Origin: Candidatus Methanophagales archaeon
Lineage (GTDB): Archaea; Halobacteriota; Syntropharchaeia; Alkanophagales; Methanospirareceae
Assembly: GCA_030602585.1 (NCBI GenBank)
Contig: JAUVZJ010000006.1
Location: forward strand, 1 to 64,000
Reading direction: 5' to 3'
DNA: 64,000 bases
The notes beneath the pieces were generated by a model. It was not told where the DNA came from. It saw nothing but the letters and a program-made list of their open reading frames with translations, and searched no databases. Positions within the stretch are counted from its first letter, which is position 1. Each line of letters starts with the position of its first letter. Below are positions 19,865 to 28,148 of the stretch, piece after piece. The position numbers and the translations under genes are program-made.

Positions 19865-20182
19865 GTGGTTATCATTAGTTTTCGAGTTCGATTTCTTTTA
19901 GTTTTTTCGCCGAAATATCGAGGAAAGGTATTGGACGGAGAAGTAGCTGAAGTAGCGGAAGAAATTATTAGGGAAACCTGCAAAGAGATTGATATTGAAA
20001 TCATAGACATTGGTGTGAATGTAGACCACGTTCACCTTTTTATCAAATATCCTCCAAAGTATTCCGTTAGCTGGATAGCGAAACGGATAAAGGGGAGAAG
20101 CAGTAAGCTATTGAGGGATAGATTTCCACATCTTAAGGTGTGGTGCCCGGACCACCTGTGGGCGCCTTCTTGCTATCACTAA
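19865..20182 (+). pseudogene. tnpA: IS200/IS605-type TnpA (Y1 transposase) remnant
   Basis: 'VFSPKYRGKVLDGEV', 'VDHVHLFIKYPPKYSVSWIAKRIKGRSSKLLRDRFPHLK', HUH-type HVH; stops at 'LWAPSCYH', losing the catalytic Tyr helix region. Confidence 0.75.
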
Positions 20183-20420
20183 AACTTTTTTAAAAAAAAA
20201 GTTTATCAACAAACGTTTAGAAAAAGTTTGACCAAAAACGCTTGGCAGCTTCGCAGTAGGGCAAGGATGGGTAGTGGTGGAGAGGTATATATCGGGGCAG
20301 AAGGGGCATAGTTACTTCTCATGAATGAGATATCGAAAAAAAACCGAAAATCATTTTATATCCTATACTAAATATATAGTAGCAGTAAGCCACTGAGTTC
20401 CGTACTTGGGGGAGGGGGGT

Positions 20421-20443
20421 TTAAGTACAGGCCTTGTACTTAA
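20421..20443. repeat. Near-perfect palindrome/hairpin
   Basis: TTAAGTACA-GGCCT-TGTACTTAA, 9-bp arms with 5-nt loop, flanked by CCGTACT/AGTACGG. Confidence 0.6.
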
Positions 20444-20518
20444 GTACGGGGTATAGTGACTATATCCTTTAAAAATAAAAAATTTATATCTCGAACAAAG
20501 TTCGAGTCGGCTCAAAAT

Positions 20519-20557
20519 GGATGTCTCGGAATTTATTCCGATGGTGGGAAGGTTGGG
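20519..20557 (+). repeat. Structured repeat family A, copy 1
   Basis: GGATG-TCTCGGAAT-TT-ATTCCGATG-GTGGGAAGGTTGGG. Confidence 0.55.
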
Positions 20558-20609
20558 TTATATTAAATTATATAAAGAAAGGACATATTGGTAAAAAAGA
20601 GGCGAATAA

Positions 20610-20981
20610 ATGAAAAGCAAAATCGCAATAGGAATTGTGGTAATATTATTGGTCGTTATTGTTGCATTTTCTGGATGCATTGAAGAACAATCATTACCAG
20701 AAGAAACACCTACAATAGCTCCAGAATTACCAGAACAACCTATCATGACACCCGCTCAACCTACGATACCAACTACACAAAATATAAATGGCAATTATAA
20801 GGTTCAAGATGTTTCTGGCGATACAATAAATATAAACGGCAATTATAATGAGATTAGGATACTTAATGCAGATGTCTCATTGATCCGAGTTAACGGGAAC
20901 TACAATACTGTTTACTATCCTAAAGAAGCTAGACCTACGATAAAAGAAAATGGTTCCGGAAATGAGATCAAAACTTATTGA
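20610..20981 (+). CDS. Lipoprotein with DUF3060-like ING(N)Y repeats
   Basis: Lipobox-like 'LLVVIVAFSGC' and repeats 'INGNYKVQ', 'INGNYNEI', 'VNGNYNTV'. Confidence 0.65.
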   Translation: MKSKIAIGIVVILLVVIVAFSGCIEEQSLPEETPTIAPELPEQPIMTPAQPTIPTTQNINGNYKVQDVSGDTININGNYNEIRILNADVSLIRVNGNYNTVYYPKEARPTIKENGSGNEIKTY

Positions 20982-21024
20982 CGCTTCGCTACTATGTCAA
21001 GGGTTCAAATCATGAGGCAATAAA

Positions 21025-21516
21025 ATGGATGGAGAACATCAGTTTTTTCATAAGAACTGTGGTGAAATTTTAAGAATGGCGCTCAATATAGAATCTGAAT
21101 TAGATTTCTTTATATCTAATTATTTTTGTTCTCCTCAAAGTTATAAAACCTTTCTCTTTAAGGATTTAATTTTGGTGGAACACCACATGGTATTTGGACG
21201 TAAAATCGAGATTTTTAAAGAGATCTGTAAAAAGGAAAATATCGGTAAAGAAAGGATTGATAAGATAGTTGACGCTGTTAAGTTTGTAAATAGGATCAGA
21301 AATAGAGTTGCACACGATGAGGCATTTGTATCTGATCAAAAAGAAGGAATAAAACTTCAAAAACGTAAAAGTGTGAAATACAAACAAGATGAAATTGAAA
21401 TCACATACGATCTCGTTAAGAAGGTCGATGAAAAAAGGTTATCCGCTATACAAGAAATTGTCAAGCTCTATATGGAACTATCTGACCCTTCAAGAGAGAA
21501 GAACATAGAATGGTGA
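21025..21516 (+). CDS. Hypothetical helical protein with Rx4H motif (possibly HEPN-like)
   Basis: 'VNRIRNRVAHDEAFV'. Confidence 0.45.
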   Translation: MDGEHQFFHKNCGEILRMALNIESELDFFISNYFCSPQSYKTFLFKDLILVEHHMVFGRKIEIFKEICKKENIGKERIDKIVDAVKFVNRIRNRVAHDEAFVSDQKEGIKLQKRKSVKYKQDEIEITYDLVKKVDEKRLSAIQEIVKLYMELSDPSREKNIEW

Positions 21517-21592
21517 TATTATGGTAAAAATTTGGCATATAATGGTTCCATCCCCTCCCGCGGTTCATCCCATCGCCCGACCTCCATCCCGC

Positions 21593-21745
21593 GGATGCCC
21601 CGCAATTCAGAGGCTGTCTCACAATTCAAAATCTCAACAAAAAGAAACCCAAATAGTGCTTTATAGCGGAAAATAAGCATTCATTTTCGCAAAATATCTA
21701 ATTATGGGACTTTCTCTTCATTGCGGGGTGGAGAGGTTGGGGCTT
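21593..21745 (+). repeat. Structured repeat family A, copy 2 (expanded loop)
   Basis: GGATG-CCCCGCAAT-[113 nt]-ATTGCGGGG-TGGAGAGGTTGGGGCTT. Confidence 0.5.
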
Positions 21746-21782
21746 AAGAGTTTTTTATAAGCGGGGTTATGAATTTTAAAAG

Positions 21783-21923
21783 ATGAAAAAAAACATCCAA
21801 ATTGTTGAGATTCTTATAGCACTTATGCTTGCATCAACAGTGCTGATAATACCTATAGCCCAACATATGGCATATTATAATGAAAAGATCTTGGAATACG
21901 AACATTTAGTACCTGAATTTTAG
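21783..21923 (+). CDS. Small single-TM peptide (46 aa)
   Basis: ATG..TAG, MKKNIQIVEILIALMLASTVLIIPIAQHMAYYNEKILEYEHLVPEF; below ORF track cutoff. Confidence 0.35.
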   Translation: MKKNIQIVEILIALMLASTVLIIPIAQHMAYYNEKILEYEHLVPEF

Positions 21924-21926
21924 CGA

Positions 21927-22124
21927 TTATAGGCACCATGTACAAATTTATCAATCTCCAACGCTTTCATAAGTAATAATCGCTTTTTAGTAGCTCTTTA
22001 TTTTGGTGCGTATGAATGACATGGTGCCTAATAGGCACTATGTCATATAAATAGTTTGCGTAATTATCGCCTTATTGGTGATAATAACGCAGGTATGCAG
22101 AGATTCAAGGCATGGTGCCTATAA
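21927..22124. repeat. 198-bp element bounded by perfect 14-bp inverted repeats
   Basis: TTATAGGCACCATG (21927-21940) / CATGGTGCCTATAA (22111-22124), with an internal CATGGTGCCTAATAGGCACTATG palindrome at 22020-22042. Confidence 0.65.
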
Positions 22125-22437
22125 AGCCAAAAATTCAGGTTAGTAGAAGAAGCAAAATATCCAGCAGCTAAACAGGATTTGATAAGCATTAGGGGTACTT
22201 TTATTTGGAAAATTAATATGAATGGGATTATCTTTTTTGTTCACAACATCGAGTGCAGTGATAAGTATAAGTGGACTTTTTATATTTCTATTTAGGGGTA
22301 TTGAGTCTGAGAAAATTTTAAAATATGTTGTTTGTCTAAGTATCGTTTTTTTCTTGTGCGCAATAGTACTAATGGCAAGAGTAATATCTTTTTATCCTAT
22401 ACCTTAAAGATATTGAAATTTGATGAGGATGATATAA

Positions 22438-22844
22438 TGACAACAGATTGGCATAAAAGGATTGTAGGTGCAAAGAGAGAGGAACTTAGACGAAAAAGTC
22501 TTAGGATATATGATAGTGAGAAGATGATCGGGTTTAAATGGCCGGCGGACAGCGAATCGCAAATAAAGAGGGTAGACATACTTGCAGAGAATGAAAACGA
22601 GATTGTCATAGTTGAAGTGGAAGACGCAAAAGCGAACGGTTTGGAAATAGGTGTGCCATTTGTTGAACTTGGAGGGATTCTCCTTTTGACATACGTAGCG
22701 TCAAGGCATACCGATAAGATAGTTGAGCTATGTTTGATCTTTCCAAAGAATATCGAAAAGCACCGATTTGAGAAAATAAGTAAGATTATTGATGAAGCAA
22801 AAAGTGTATTGACGTCATTACAAATCAATATTGAACAAAGGTAG
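22438..22844 (+). CDS. Hypothetical protein, possible restriction-endonuclease-like fold
   Basis: 'RVDILAENENEIVIVEVEDAKANGLEIG' resembles D...ExE/K beta-core; ATG 22438 chosen over 22332. Confidence 0.4.
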
Positions 22845-22865
22845 TTGTGTGAATGAATAAAGCAG

Positions 22866-22910
22866 GGATGCACCCGAATTCATTCGGGTGTGGCGAGGAT
22901 GGGGCTGCTT
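22866..22910 (+). repeat. Structured repeat family A, copy 3
   Basis: GGATG-CACCCGAAT-TC-ATTCGGGTG-TGGCGAGGATGGGGCTG. Confidence 0.65.
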
Positions 22911-23207
22911 TATAATCTCATGCTCGCTGAGTCTATTCATTTAATTTATTATATTCTCGGCGAGTGTGAGTCGAAAATGAAGCCCTCGAATTTATTCGGG
23001 GGTTTTTACTCGGATCTGTTGCTGGTGCCTTTATCGGGCATATGGTGAGCGAGATTTTGGAGTAAATGTATCTTTTTGGCGACGGCATCTAACAGCGTGT
23101 TTCCGGTTCGCTACGCTCACCAAAATGCTTCGCACTTCGCAAACACTGAAAACGTTATAGAAAATTACTTAAGGTTAAACATACAAAATAAATAGCGAGG
23201 TGAAAAT

Positions 23208-23402
23208 ATGGAGGTAAAGGAAGTAATCTTGAAGGAAATCGAGCGGGTTCCTGAACAATATCTTGCGGAGATACTGGATTTTATACACTTTTTAGCGGCA
23301 AAAGCGTTGGAAGAAAGTATGGAAACAGCAATCGCAAGCGAAACGTCCCTTAAAAAAGATTGGCTAAGACCGGAGGAGGACGAAGCTTGGCGAGATTTGT
23401 GA
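23208..23402 (+). CDS. Antitoxin-like small protein (DUF2281-like)
   Basis: 'VKEVILKEIERVPEQYLAEILDFIHFLAAK' followed directly by a MazF/PemK-like fragment. Confidence 0.6.
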   Translation: MEVKEVILKEIERVPEQYLAEILDFIHFLAAKALEESMETAIASETSLKKDWLRPEEDEAWRDL

Positions 23403-23503
23403 AGGGAGATGTGGTGGTTGTTCCATTTCCATTTTCGGATTTAACCCGCGCCAAAAGGCGTCCTGCTCTGGTTATTACCGAATTAGAAGGGGATGACTTT
23501 TAA
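23387..23503 (+). pseudogene. Truncated MazF/PemK-family toxin
   Basis: TTG start overlapping antitoxin end: LARFVKGDVVVVPFPFSDLTRAKRRPALVITELEGDDF*; only 38 aa. Confidence 0.7.
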
Positions 23504-23549
23504 ATAAAGGTGGTTATCATATAGATAGGGAAAAGGAGGTGAGAAAAAA

Positions 23550-24413
23550 ATGAGTGAAAAGTTGTTTGGGGAACGTCCATTGAGACTCGGTCCAATAATC
23601 GGAGTGATAGTAGCGATTGTGATACTGTTAATCGTGGTATCTTCGATGGTTGTCGTAATCGGTGCTGGTGAAACTGGCGTCAAGTTCAATCCTTTCGCTG
23701 GTGGTGTTCAGTCAGACGAGTTCACGGAGGGATTTCATTTCAAGGCGCCATGGGTTCATGTAGATAGATACAACGTCAAGACGCAGGACTACACAATGTC
23801 GAGAGTGGTAGAAGAGGGAGCAGTAAAGAGGGATGATAGAATTAGAACAGTGACAAAAGAAGGGCTCTATGTTGATCTGGATATAACCGTTCTTTACAGG
23901 ATTGACCCAACCAAAGCTGATGAAATAAGGAGAACCATTGGTTTAGATGGTCAATATCAGGGAATTGTCGTTAGACCGACGATAAGAAACGCAGTGCGAG
24001 AAGTAATCAGCAGCTACAATGCTATGGATATCTACGGTGAAAAGAGACCGATAGTGGAGCAGAATATGCATGAAATATTAGTTGACCAGTTACAAGTAAG
24101 AAATATCGTCGTGGAGAGAATGCTACTGAGAGACGTTGAACTGCCTGCGGAATTAAGCGCGGCAATAGAAGCGAAGAAAACAGCGGAACAAGAAGCCCTG
24201 AGGATGGAGTATGTGCTGGATAAAGAGGAGCTGGAAAAGGAGAGAAAAATCATCGAAGCTGGAGGAATTTCAGAGGCGAACAAGATAATTGCAGGGAGCC
24301 TTAGCACAGAATATCTTACATGGTACTGGATAGACAACCTGGATACACACGAGAGTGTTATCTACGTCCCGGTTGGTGAAGCAGGGATGCCGATGTTTAG
24401 AGAGATTCCCTGA
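23550..24413 (+). CDS. SPFH/Band 7 (prohibitin/stomatin-like) membrane protein
   Basis: N-terminal TM then 'VVVIGAGETGVKFNPFAGGV...EGFHFKAPWVHVDRYNVKTQDY...YRID'. Confidence 0.85.
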   Translation: MSEKLFGERPLRLGPIIGVIVAIVILLIVVSSMVVVIGAGETGVKFNPFAGGVQSDEFTEGFHFKAPWVHVDRYNVKTQDYTMSRVVEEGAVKRDDRIRTVTKEGLYVDLDITVLYRIDPTKADEIRRTIGLDGQYQGIVVRPTIRNAVREVISSYNAMDIYGEKRPIVEQNMHEILVDQLQVRNIVVERMLLRDVELPAELSAAIEAKKTAEQEALRMEYVLDKEELEKERKIIEAGGISEANKIIAGSLSTEYLTWYWIDNLDTHESVIYVPVGEAGMPMFREIP

Positions 24414-24542
24414 TTTTTTCAAAAGTTGGGGGGTTTAATTTTCCCCTCCATTTTTAGTAGCTCTGGAAATCTGAATATAGAGCACTGTTGGTGAAACGGA
24501 GGCATCGTTGGTTGAATGAAAAAATCTAAGAGGAGGTGAAAA

Positions 24543-24788
24543 ATGATAGCTATTCTAATAAGGCTCTTGATACCGCTAATCATTGGTATACTTGCTCTAC
24601 TCGGAATCTTGAAAGTAAGTGAATGGTGGCGGTATGGAATACCATATTGTGGTATATGTGGTAGATTGGTCTTGGGATTAAGGAGTAGTTGTCTAATAGA
24701 GGGTCAAAGAATTGAATGCCATGCTGATTGTTGCCCTCTGTATCGTGAGAACCTTGTGTGTAAACGGAAAGTGATAATCGAGGACTGA
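24543..24788 (+). CDS. Small TM protein with Cys/His cluster
   Basis: TM followed by 'CGICGRLV...CHADCCPLYRENLVC'. Confidence 0.45.
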   Translation: MIAILIRLLIPLIIGILALLGILKVSEWWRYGIPYCGICGRLVLGLRSSCLIEGQRIECHADCCPLYRENLVCKRKVIIED

Positions 24789-24810
24789 AAAATTAAAGGA
24801 GGTGATACGA

Positions 24811-25212
24811 ATGTCAAAAATGGTTTTAGACAGACTATTGAGGGATATGAAGATAACGATAGATGAAAAGACTAAAGAAGATCTTTGGGAAGGTGTTAGA
24901 AGAGATTTCTCTATTGCTGGGTCAGTTGAGAATGAGAGATGTGAACATCTTGAGTTAATGACTAAAGATCGCAGAGGAAGGAGAATACTAGAGGGCTACA
25001 TAAGAAAGTGGATGGAAAAGAGAAAAAAAGAAAAGAGAAAATTAATAGAAGTCCCTGCGTAGATAGTTCCAAAAAAGGGATTGATTACACGTTATGTGAC
25101 CAAGATTGATCCTGGTACATGTGCGTCTATCATAAAAGACTTTCTTGGATATTACGATGAATTTTTCGAGAGAAGAAAAGAGTGGGTGGAAGATTTTGGA
25201 AAGAAGTTTTAG
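24811..25212 (+). other. Hypothetical ORF with in-frame TAG at 25060-25062 (annotated ORF ends there; frame stays open 49 more codons)
   Basis: ATG 24811 after AAAGGAGGTGATACGA; after TAG the frame reads IVPKKGLITRYVTKIDPGTCASIIKDFLGYYDEFFERRKEWVEDFGKKF*. Confidence 0.45.
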
Positions 25213-25260
25213 CTTTAATTAGAAAAAATGAAAAATAGGTGGCGATGCCCACAACAAAGC

Positions 25261-25305
25261 GGATGCACCCGATTTTAATCGGGTGTGGCGTGGTTGGGGC
25301 TTCCC
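25261..25305 (+). repeat. Structured repeat family A, copy 4
   Basis: GGATG-CACCCGATT-TT-AATCGGGTG-TGGCGTGGTTGGGGCTT. Confidence 0.65.
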
Positions 25306-25308
25306 TTC

Positions 25309-26391
25309 TTATTTTTTAACCTTTGCATCTATCCCTATAATATACGCATAAGGAGCATAAGGCTTCACTTTCCTCGCTTCCAGTATCTCCAACTGAAAGT
25401 GAAATTCTTCTTGTTCGCATGCCTCTTCTATTTTCGCAGTTAATCTCTCCTTTGCCTTATTTATTGCTATTTCAAGCGATTTCCTCTTCTCATCGCTCAA
25501 ATCAGAATAAGAAGATACTACATCGTAGAAATGAATTATCCCGCCTTGTGGGTTAAGCATGCACAACGCTTCTCGAAGGAATGAATAAGCACTTTTCGGG
25601 AGGTTCATAATTATCCGGTCTGCCTTGTTTCGGAACTTCACGTAGATTTCTCTCACGTCGCCCTCTATCGCTTCTATGTTTCTCACACCGTTCAGCCTTA
25701 TGTTCTCCTGAAGATACCGTATCGCATCGGGATTGATGTCAATAGCAGCAACGTGACTTTGACGTGCTCGTTTAGCAACTTGTATGGAGAAAGAGCCGAC
25801 ACCTGCGAACATGTCTATTATTTCCTCTTTGCTATCCCGAACCTGCACTGCTACGCGATTTCGTTCACCCGCCAGACGAGGATTAAAATAAACCGTTTCC
25901 AGGTTGAGCTTGTATTTACAGCCGTTCTCCTTGTGCACCGTCTCTGTCCTGTTCTCACCTGCGATTATCTCCATCTTCCTTTTTCTGAATACACCTTCCA
26001 CCGGTGAAATCCGTTTTGCTACCACTTTAATGTTTTTATGCAGGCTCATTAACGCATGCGCTACGAGCTGGTCATTCGTCCCGTTTATCACGTCAGTCAG
26101 CACCGCAATGTCACCGATTATTTCATAAGAGGGTTTCAGTCCAACGATGTCTTCTATGCTCCTTCTCGGTTCCAATACCGCAAATTCTCTTGTTAAAAGT
26201 TCCGCAACACCTATTTCTCTTTTCTCCGCTTCTTTTAGCGCCCGTATAAGCGGTAAATAAATAAAATCGGCGTCGGAATTTATCTTTGCGTCCGTTCTCA
26301 GCAGTTCGAGTTCTTTCAACGCTCTACGGATTTCTTCTCCCCTTCTCTTCTCTACTTTCACACAGGGCAAATTCTCTGTTTCTGCTTTCAT
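25309..26391 (-). CDS. trm5: tRNA (guanine37-N1)-methyltransferase Trm5
   Basis: 'VYFNPRLAGERNRVAVQV', 'IIDMFAGVGSFSIQVAKRA', 'IIMNLPKSAYSFL'. Confidence 0.9.
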   Translation of the reverse strand: MKAETENLPCVKVEKRRGEEIRRALKELELLRTDAKINSDADFIYLPLIRALKEAEKREIGVAELLTREFAVLEPRRSIEDIVGLKPSYEIIGDIAVLTDVINGTNDQLVAHALMSLHKNIKVVAKRISPVEGVFRKRKMEIIAGENRTETVHKENGCKYKLNLETVYFNPRLAGERNRVAVQVRDSKEEIIDMFAGVGSFSIQVAKRARQSHVAAIDINPDAIRYLQENIRLNGVRNIEAIEGDVREIYVKFRNKADRIIMNLPKSAYSFLREALCMLNPQGGIIHFYDVVSSYSDLSDEKRKSLEIAINKAKERLTAKIEEACEQEEFHFQLEILEARKVKPYAPYAYIIGIDAKVKK

Positions 26392-26522
26392 GGCTTTCTT
26401 TATTTGATCTACTTTTTCATCTACCTGTAATGTAATTTGGCAGGGAGGGTTGATAAGTCAACCCTTTTAGAAAACGGTTTAATCCAAAACTGAGTTCTTT
26501 TTTGGTGGGAGTGTCTGGCCCC

Positions 26523-27416
26523 TTATAAAGAAAGTTTGAAAGGCAGCCCTTTTCTACAACCATATTCACGTATGCAGAACGAAGCAACTAAATTACCCGT
26601 TTTAGCACTTTCGTATATTCCCTTTTCGTGTAGCAACCCATACAAGAATCCTGCTGCGAATGCATCGCCCGCGCCTGTCGTATCTACCACATCCGTTGGA
26701 TATGCATCTATTAAATGCGATTCTCCGGTGCTATCTGCTACATAACTGCCTTTCTCGCCAAGCGTCACGCAGACAATCTTAGCACCAATGTTCAGAAGAA
26801 CCTCAGCACCTTTTTCGTAATTATCATCCTTCATTAATGATTTCAACTCTTTAAGGCTGAGAAAAACCACTTCGCTTCGCTCTATTATCACAGTTAAATC
26901 CTCAAGCTCGTATGTGAAGCAGAGCATACCGGGGCTGAAACTTAGCTTCGATTTTATTTCGCGCGCCAATTCGCACTGCATTTCCAGTTGCTCCTTGTTT
27001 ACAAACGAACTCGTATGTAGAAACCTCGCATTCTCTATAAATTCCATATCTATATTCTCTATATGCAGCTTAGCATTCACACCTGAATGGATATAAAGCG
27101 CCCGTTCTCCTTCGGCATCAATGAATCCTATTGCGGCGCCTGTGTAACCCTCTTCTTTTATTATCCTCGTCTCTACTCCTTCTTTACTGAACTCTTCCAG
27201 AATTAGTTCGCCTTCTTCATCTTTTCCTACAATACCCACGAACCCTGCATCAACGCCTAATCTCGATAATGCAACGGTTGTATTCGCCGCAGAGCCACCC
27301 GGCACCTTCATTACGTCTATAATACCTACCTCTTCCCCTCCGCTCGCTATTCGTTCCACGACATAAAGAACGTCGTAATTCAAGGCGCCTAAGCCGATTA
27401 CTTCTTTTACACTCAT
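26523..27416 (-). CDS. PfkB-family carbohydrate/nucleoside kinase
   Basis: 'GGSAANTTVALSRLG' and 'DVVDTTGAGDAFAAGFLYGL'. Confidence 0.93.
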   Translation of the reverse strand: MSVKEVIGLGALNYDVLYVVERIASGGEEVGIIDVMKVPGGSAANTTVALSRLGVDAGFVGIVGKDEEGELILEEFSKEGVETRIIKEEGYTGAAIGFIDAEGERALYIHSGVNAKLHIENIDMEFIENARFLHTSSFVNKEQLEMQCELAREIKSKLSFSPGMLCFTYELEDLTVIIERSEVVFLSLKELKSLMKDDNYEKGAEVLLNIGAKIVCVTLGEKGSYVADSTGESHLIDAYPTDVVDTTGAGDAFAAGFLYGLLHEKGIYESAKTGNLVASFCIREYGCRKGLPFKLSL

Positions 27417-27421
27417 TTTAA

Positions 27422-28000
27422 TTACGCTTTTAGTTCCCCTTTCTCATCTATATAACTTTCAACTCTTATTTTCATCGCCGAAAACTCCTCCAAAACATCC
27501 AATCTCTTGCATCGCTCCGCCAAATATTCCATGTCCATGTTGTCAAACTGTCTGACATAGATTCCTTCGGCATCCTTTATGTCTTGCTCGCTTCCAAATA
27601 GCAGTTTATTCGCAATCGTATCCTCCGGCGATGTTACGTAAAACACAAAATCCGCGAAACTTACTTTCCTTCTCCTTTTTAACGTTAGCCGGTCATTTTC
27701 GCCGTAGATTCCTTTTATATCCAGTCTTATCATTGAAGTTTTATCTTCTATCATGGCATGAGACTTCTCCTCAAACGCCGTTTTTACATCATCTACATCT
27801 GCAAAAAAGTCATTCTCTTTAAGGAGTTCTACAAATCTCTTTACTTTGGGCATATCCATCTCGATTATTATGTCTATATCCATTGTCGTGCGGGGAACAC
27901 CGTAAAACAGAACCGCTAAACCTCCAACTACTACATACGCTACCTTTTCTTCATTTAAAAACGTGCACACCAATTCTAATATCTCATTCATGTTTCGCAT
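27422..28000 (-). CDS. Nucleotidyltransferase-fold protein (MNT/AbiEii/DUF6036-like)
   Basis: 'YVVVGGLAVLFYGVPRTTMDIDIIIEMD' GG...T.DID signature. Confidence 0.8.
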   Translation of the reverse strand: MRNMNEILELVCTFLNEEKVAYVVVGGLAVLFYGVPRTTMDIDIIIEMDMPKVKRFVELLKENDFFADVDDVKTAFEEKSHAMIEDKTSMIRLDIKGIYGENDRLTLKRRRKVSFADFVFYVTSPEDTIANKLLFGSEQDIKDAEGIYVRQFDNMDMEYLAERCKRLDVLEEFSAMKIRVESYIDEKGELKA

Positions 28001-28148
28001 TTTTCGATATCCTCATTGCAAATTCTATAAGGTTTAAACCCTGTTCAAAGGTTTCGATTTCGGAGAATTTTCTTGCTCTTAACGCTTCTCTTATCCATCC
28101 TTTCTCCCTTTCCTCTTTTATTCTCGCTCTTAGTTCTTCTTTTTTCAT
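27984..28148 (-). CDS. 54-aa small protein upstream of and overlapping the nucleotidyltransferase (below ORF track cutoff)
   Basis: ATG overlaps upstream stop (TAATG at 28146-28150); translation MKKEELRARIKEEREKGWIREALRARKFSEIETFEQGLNLIEFAMRISKNAKHE; ends inside NTase start. Confidence 0.7.
   Translation of the reverse strand: MKKEELRARIKEEREKGWIREALRARKFSEIETFEQGLNLIEFAMRISKNAKHE

Noticed and set aside
19700-25300. CRISPR array
   Set aside because: The hairpin repeats are spaced by 1-2.4 kb, not regularly, and flanked by genes; no direct-repeat/spacer periodicity seen anywhere in the window.
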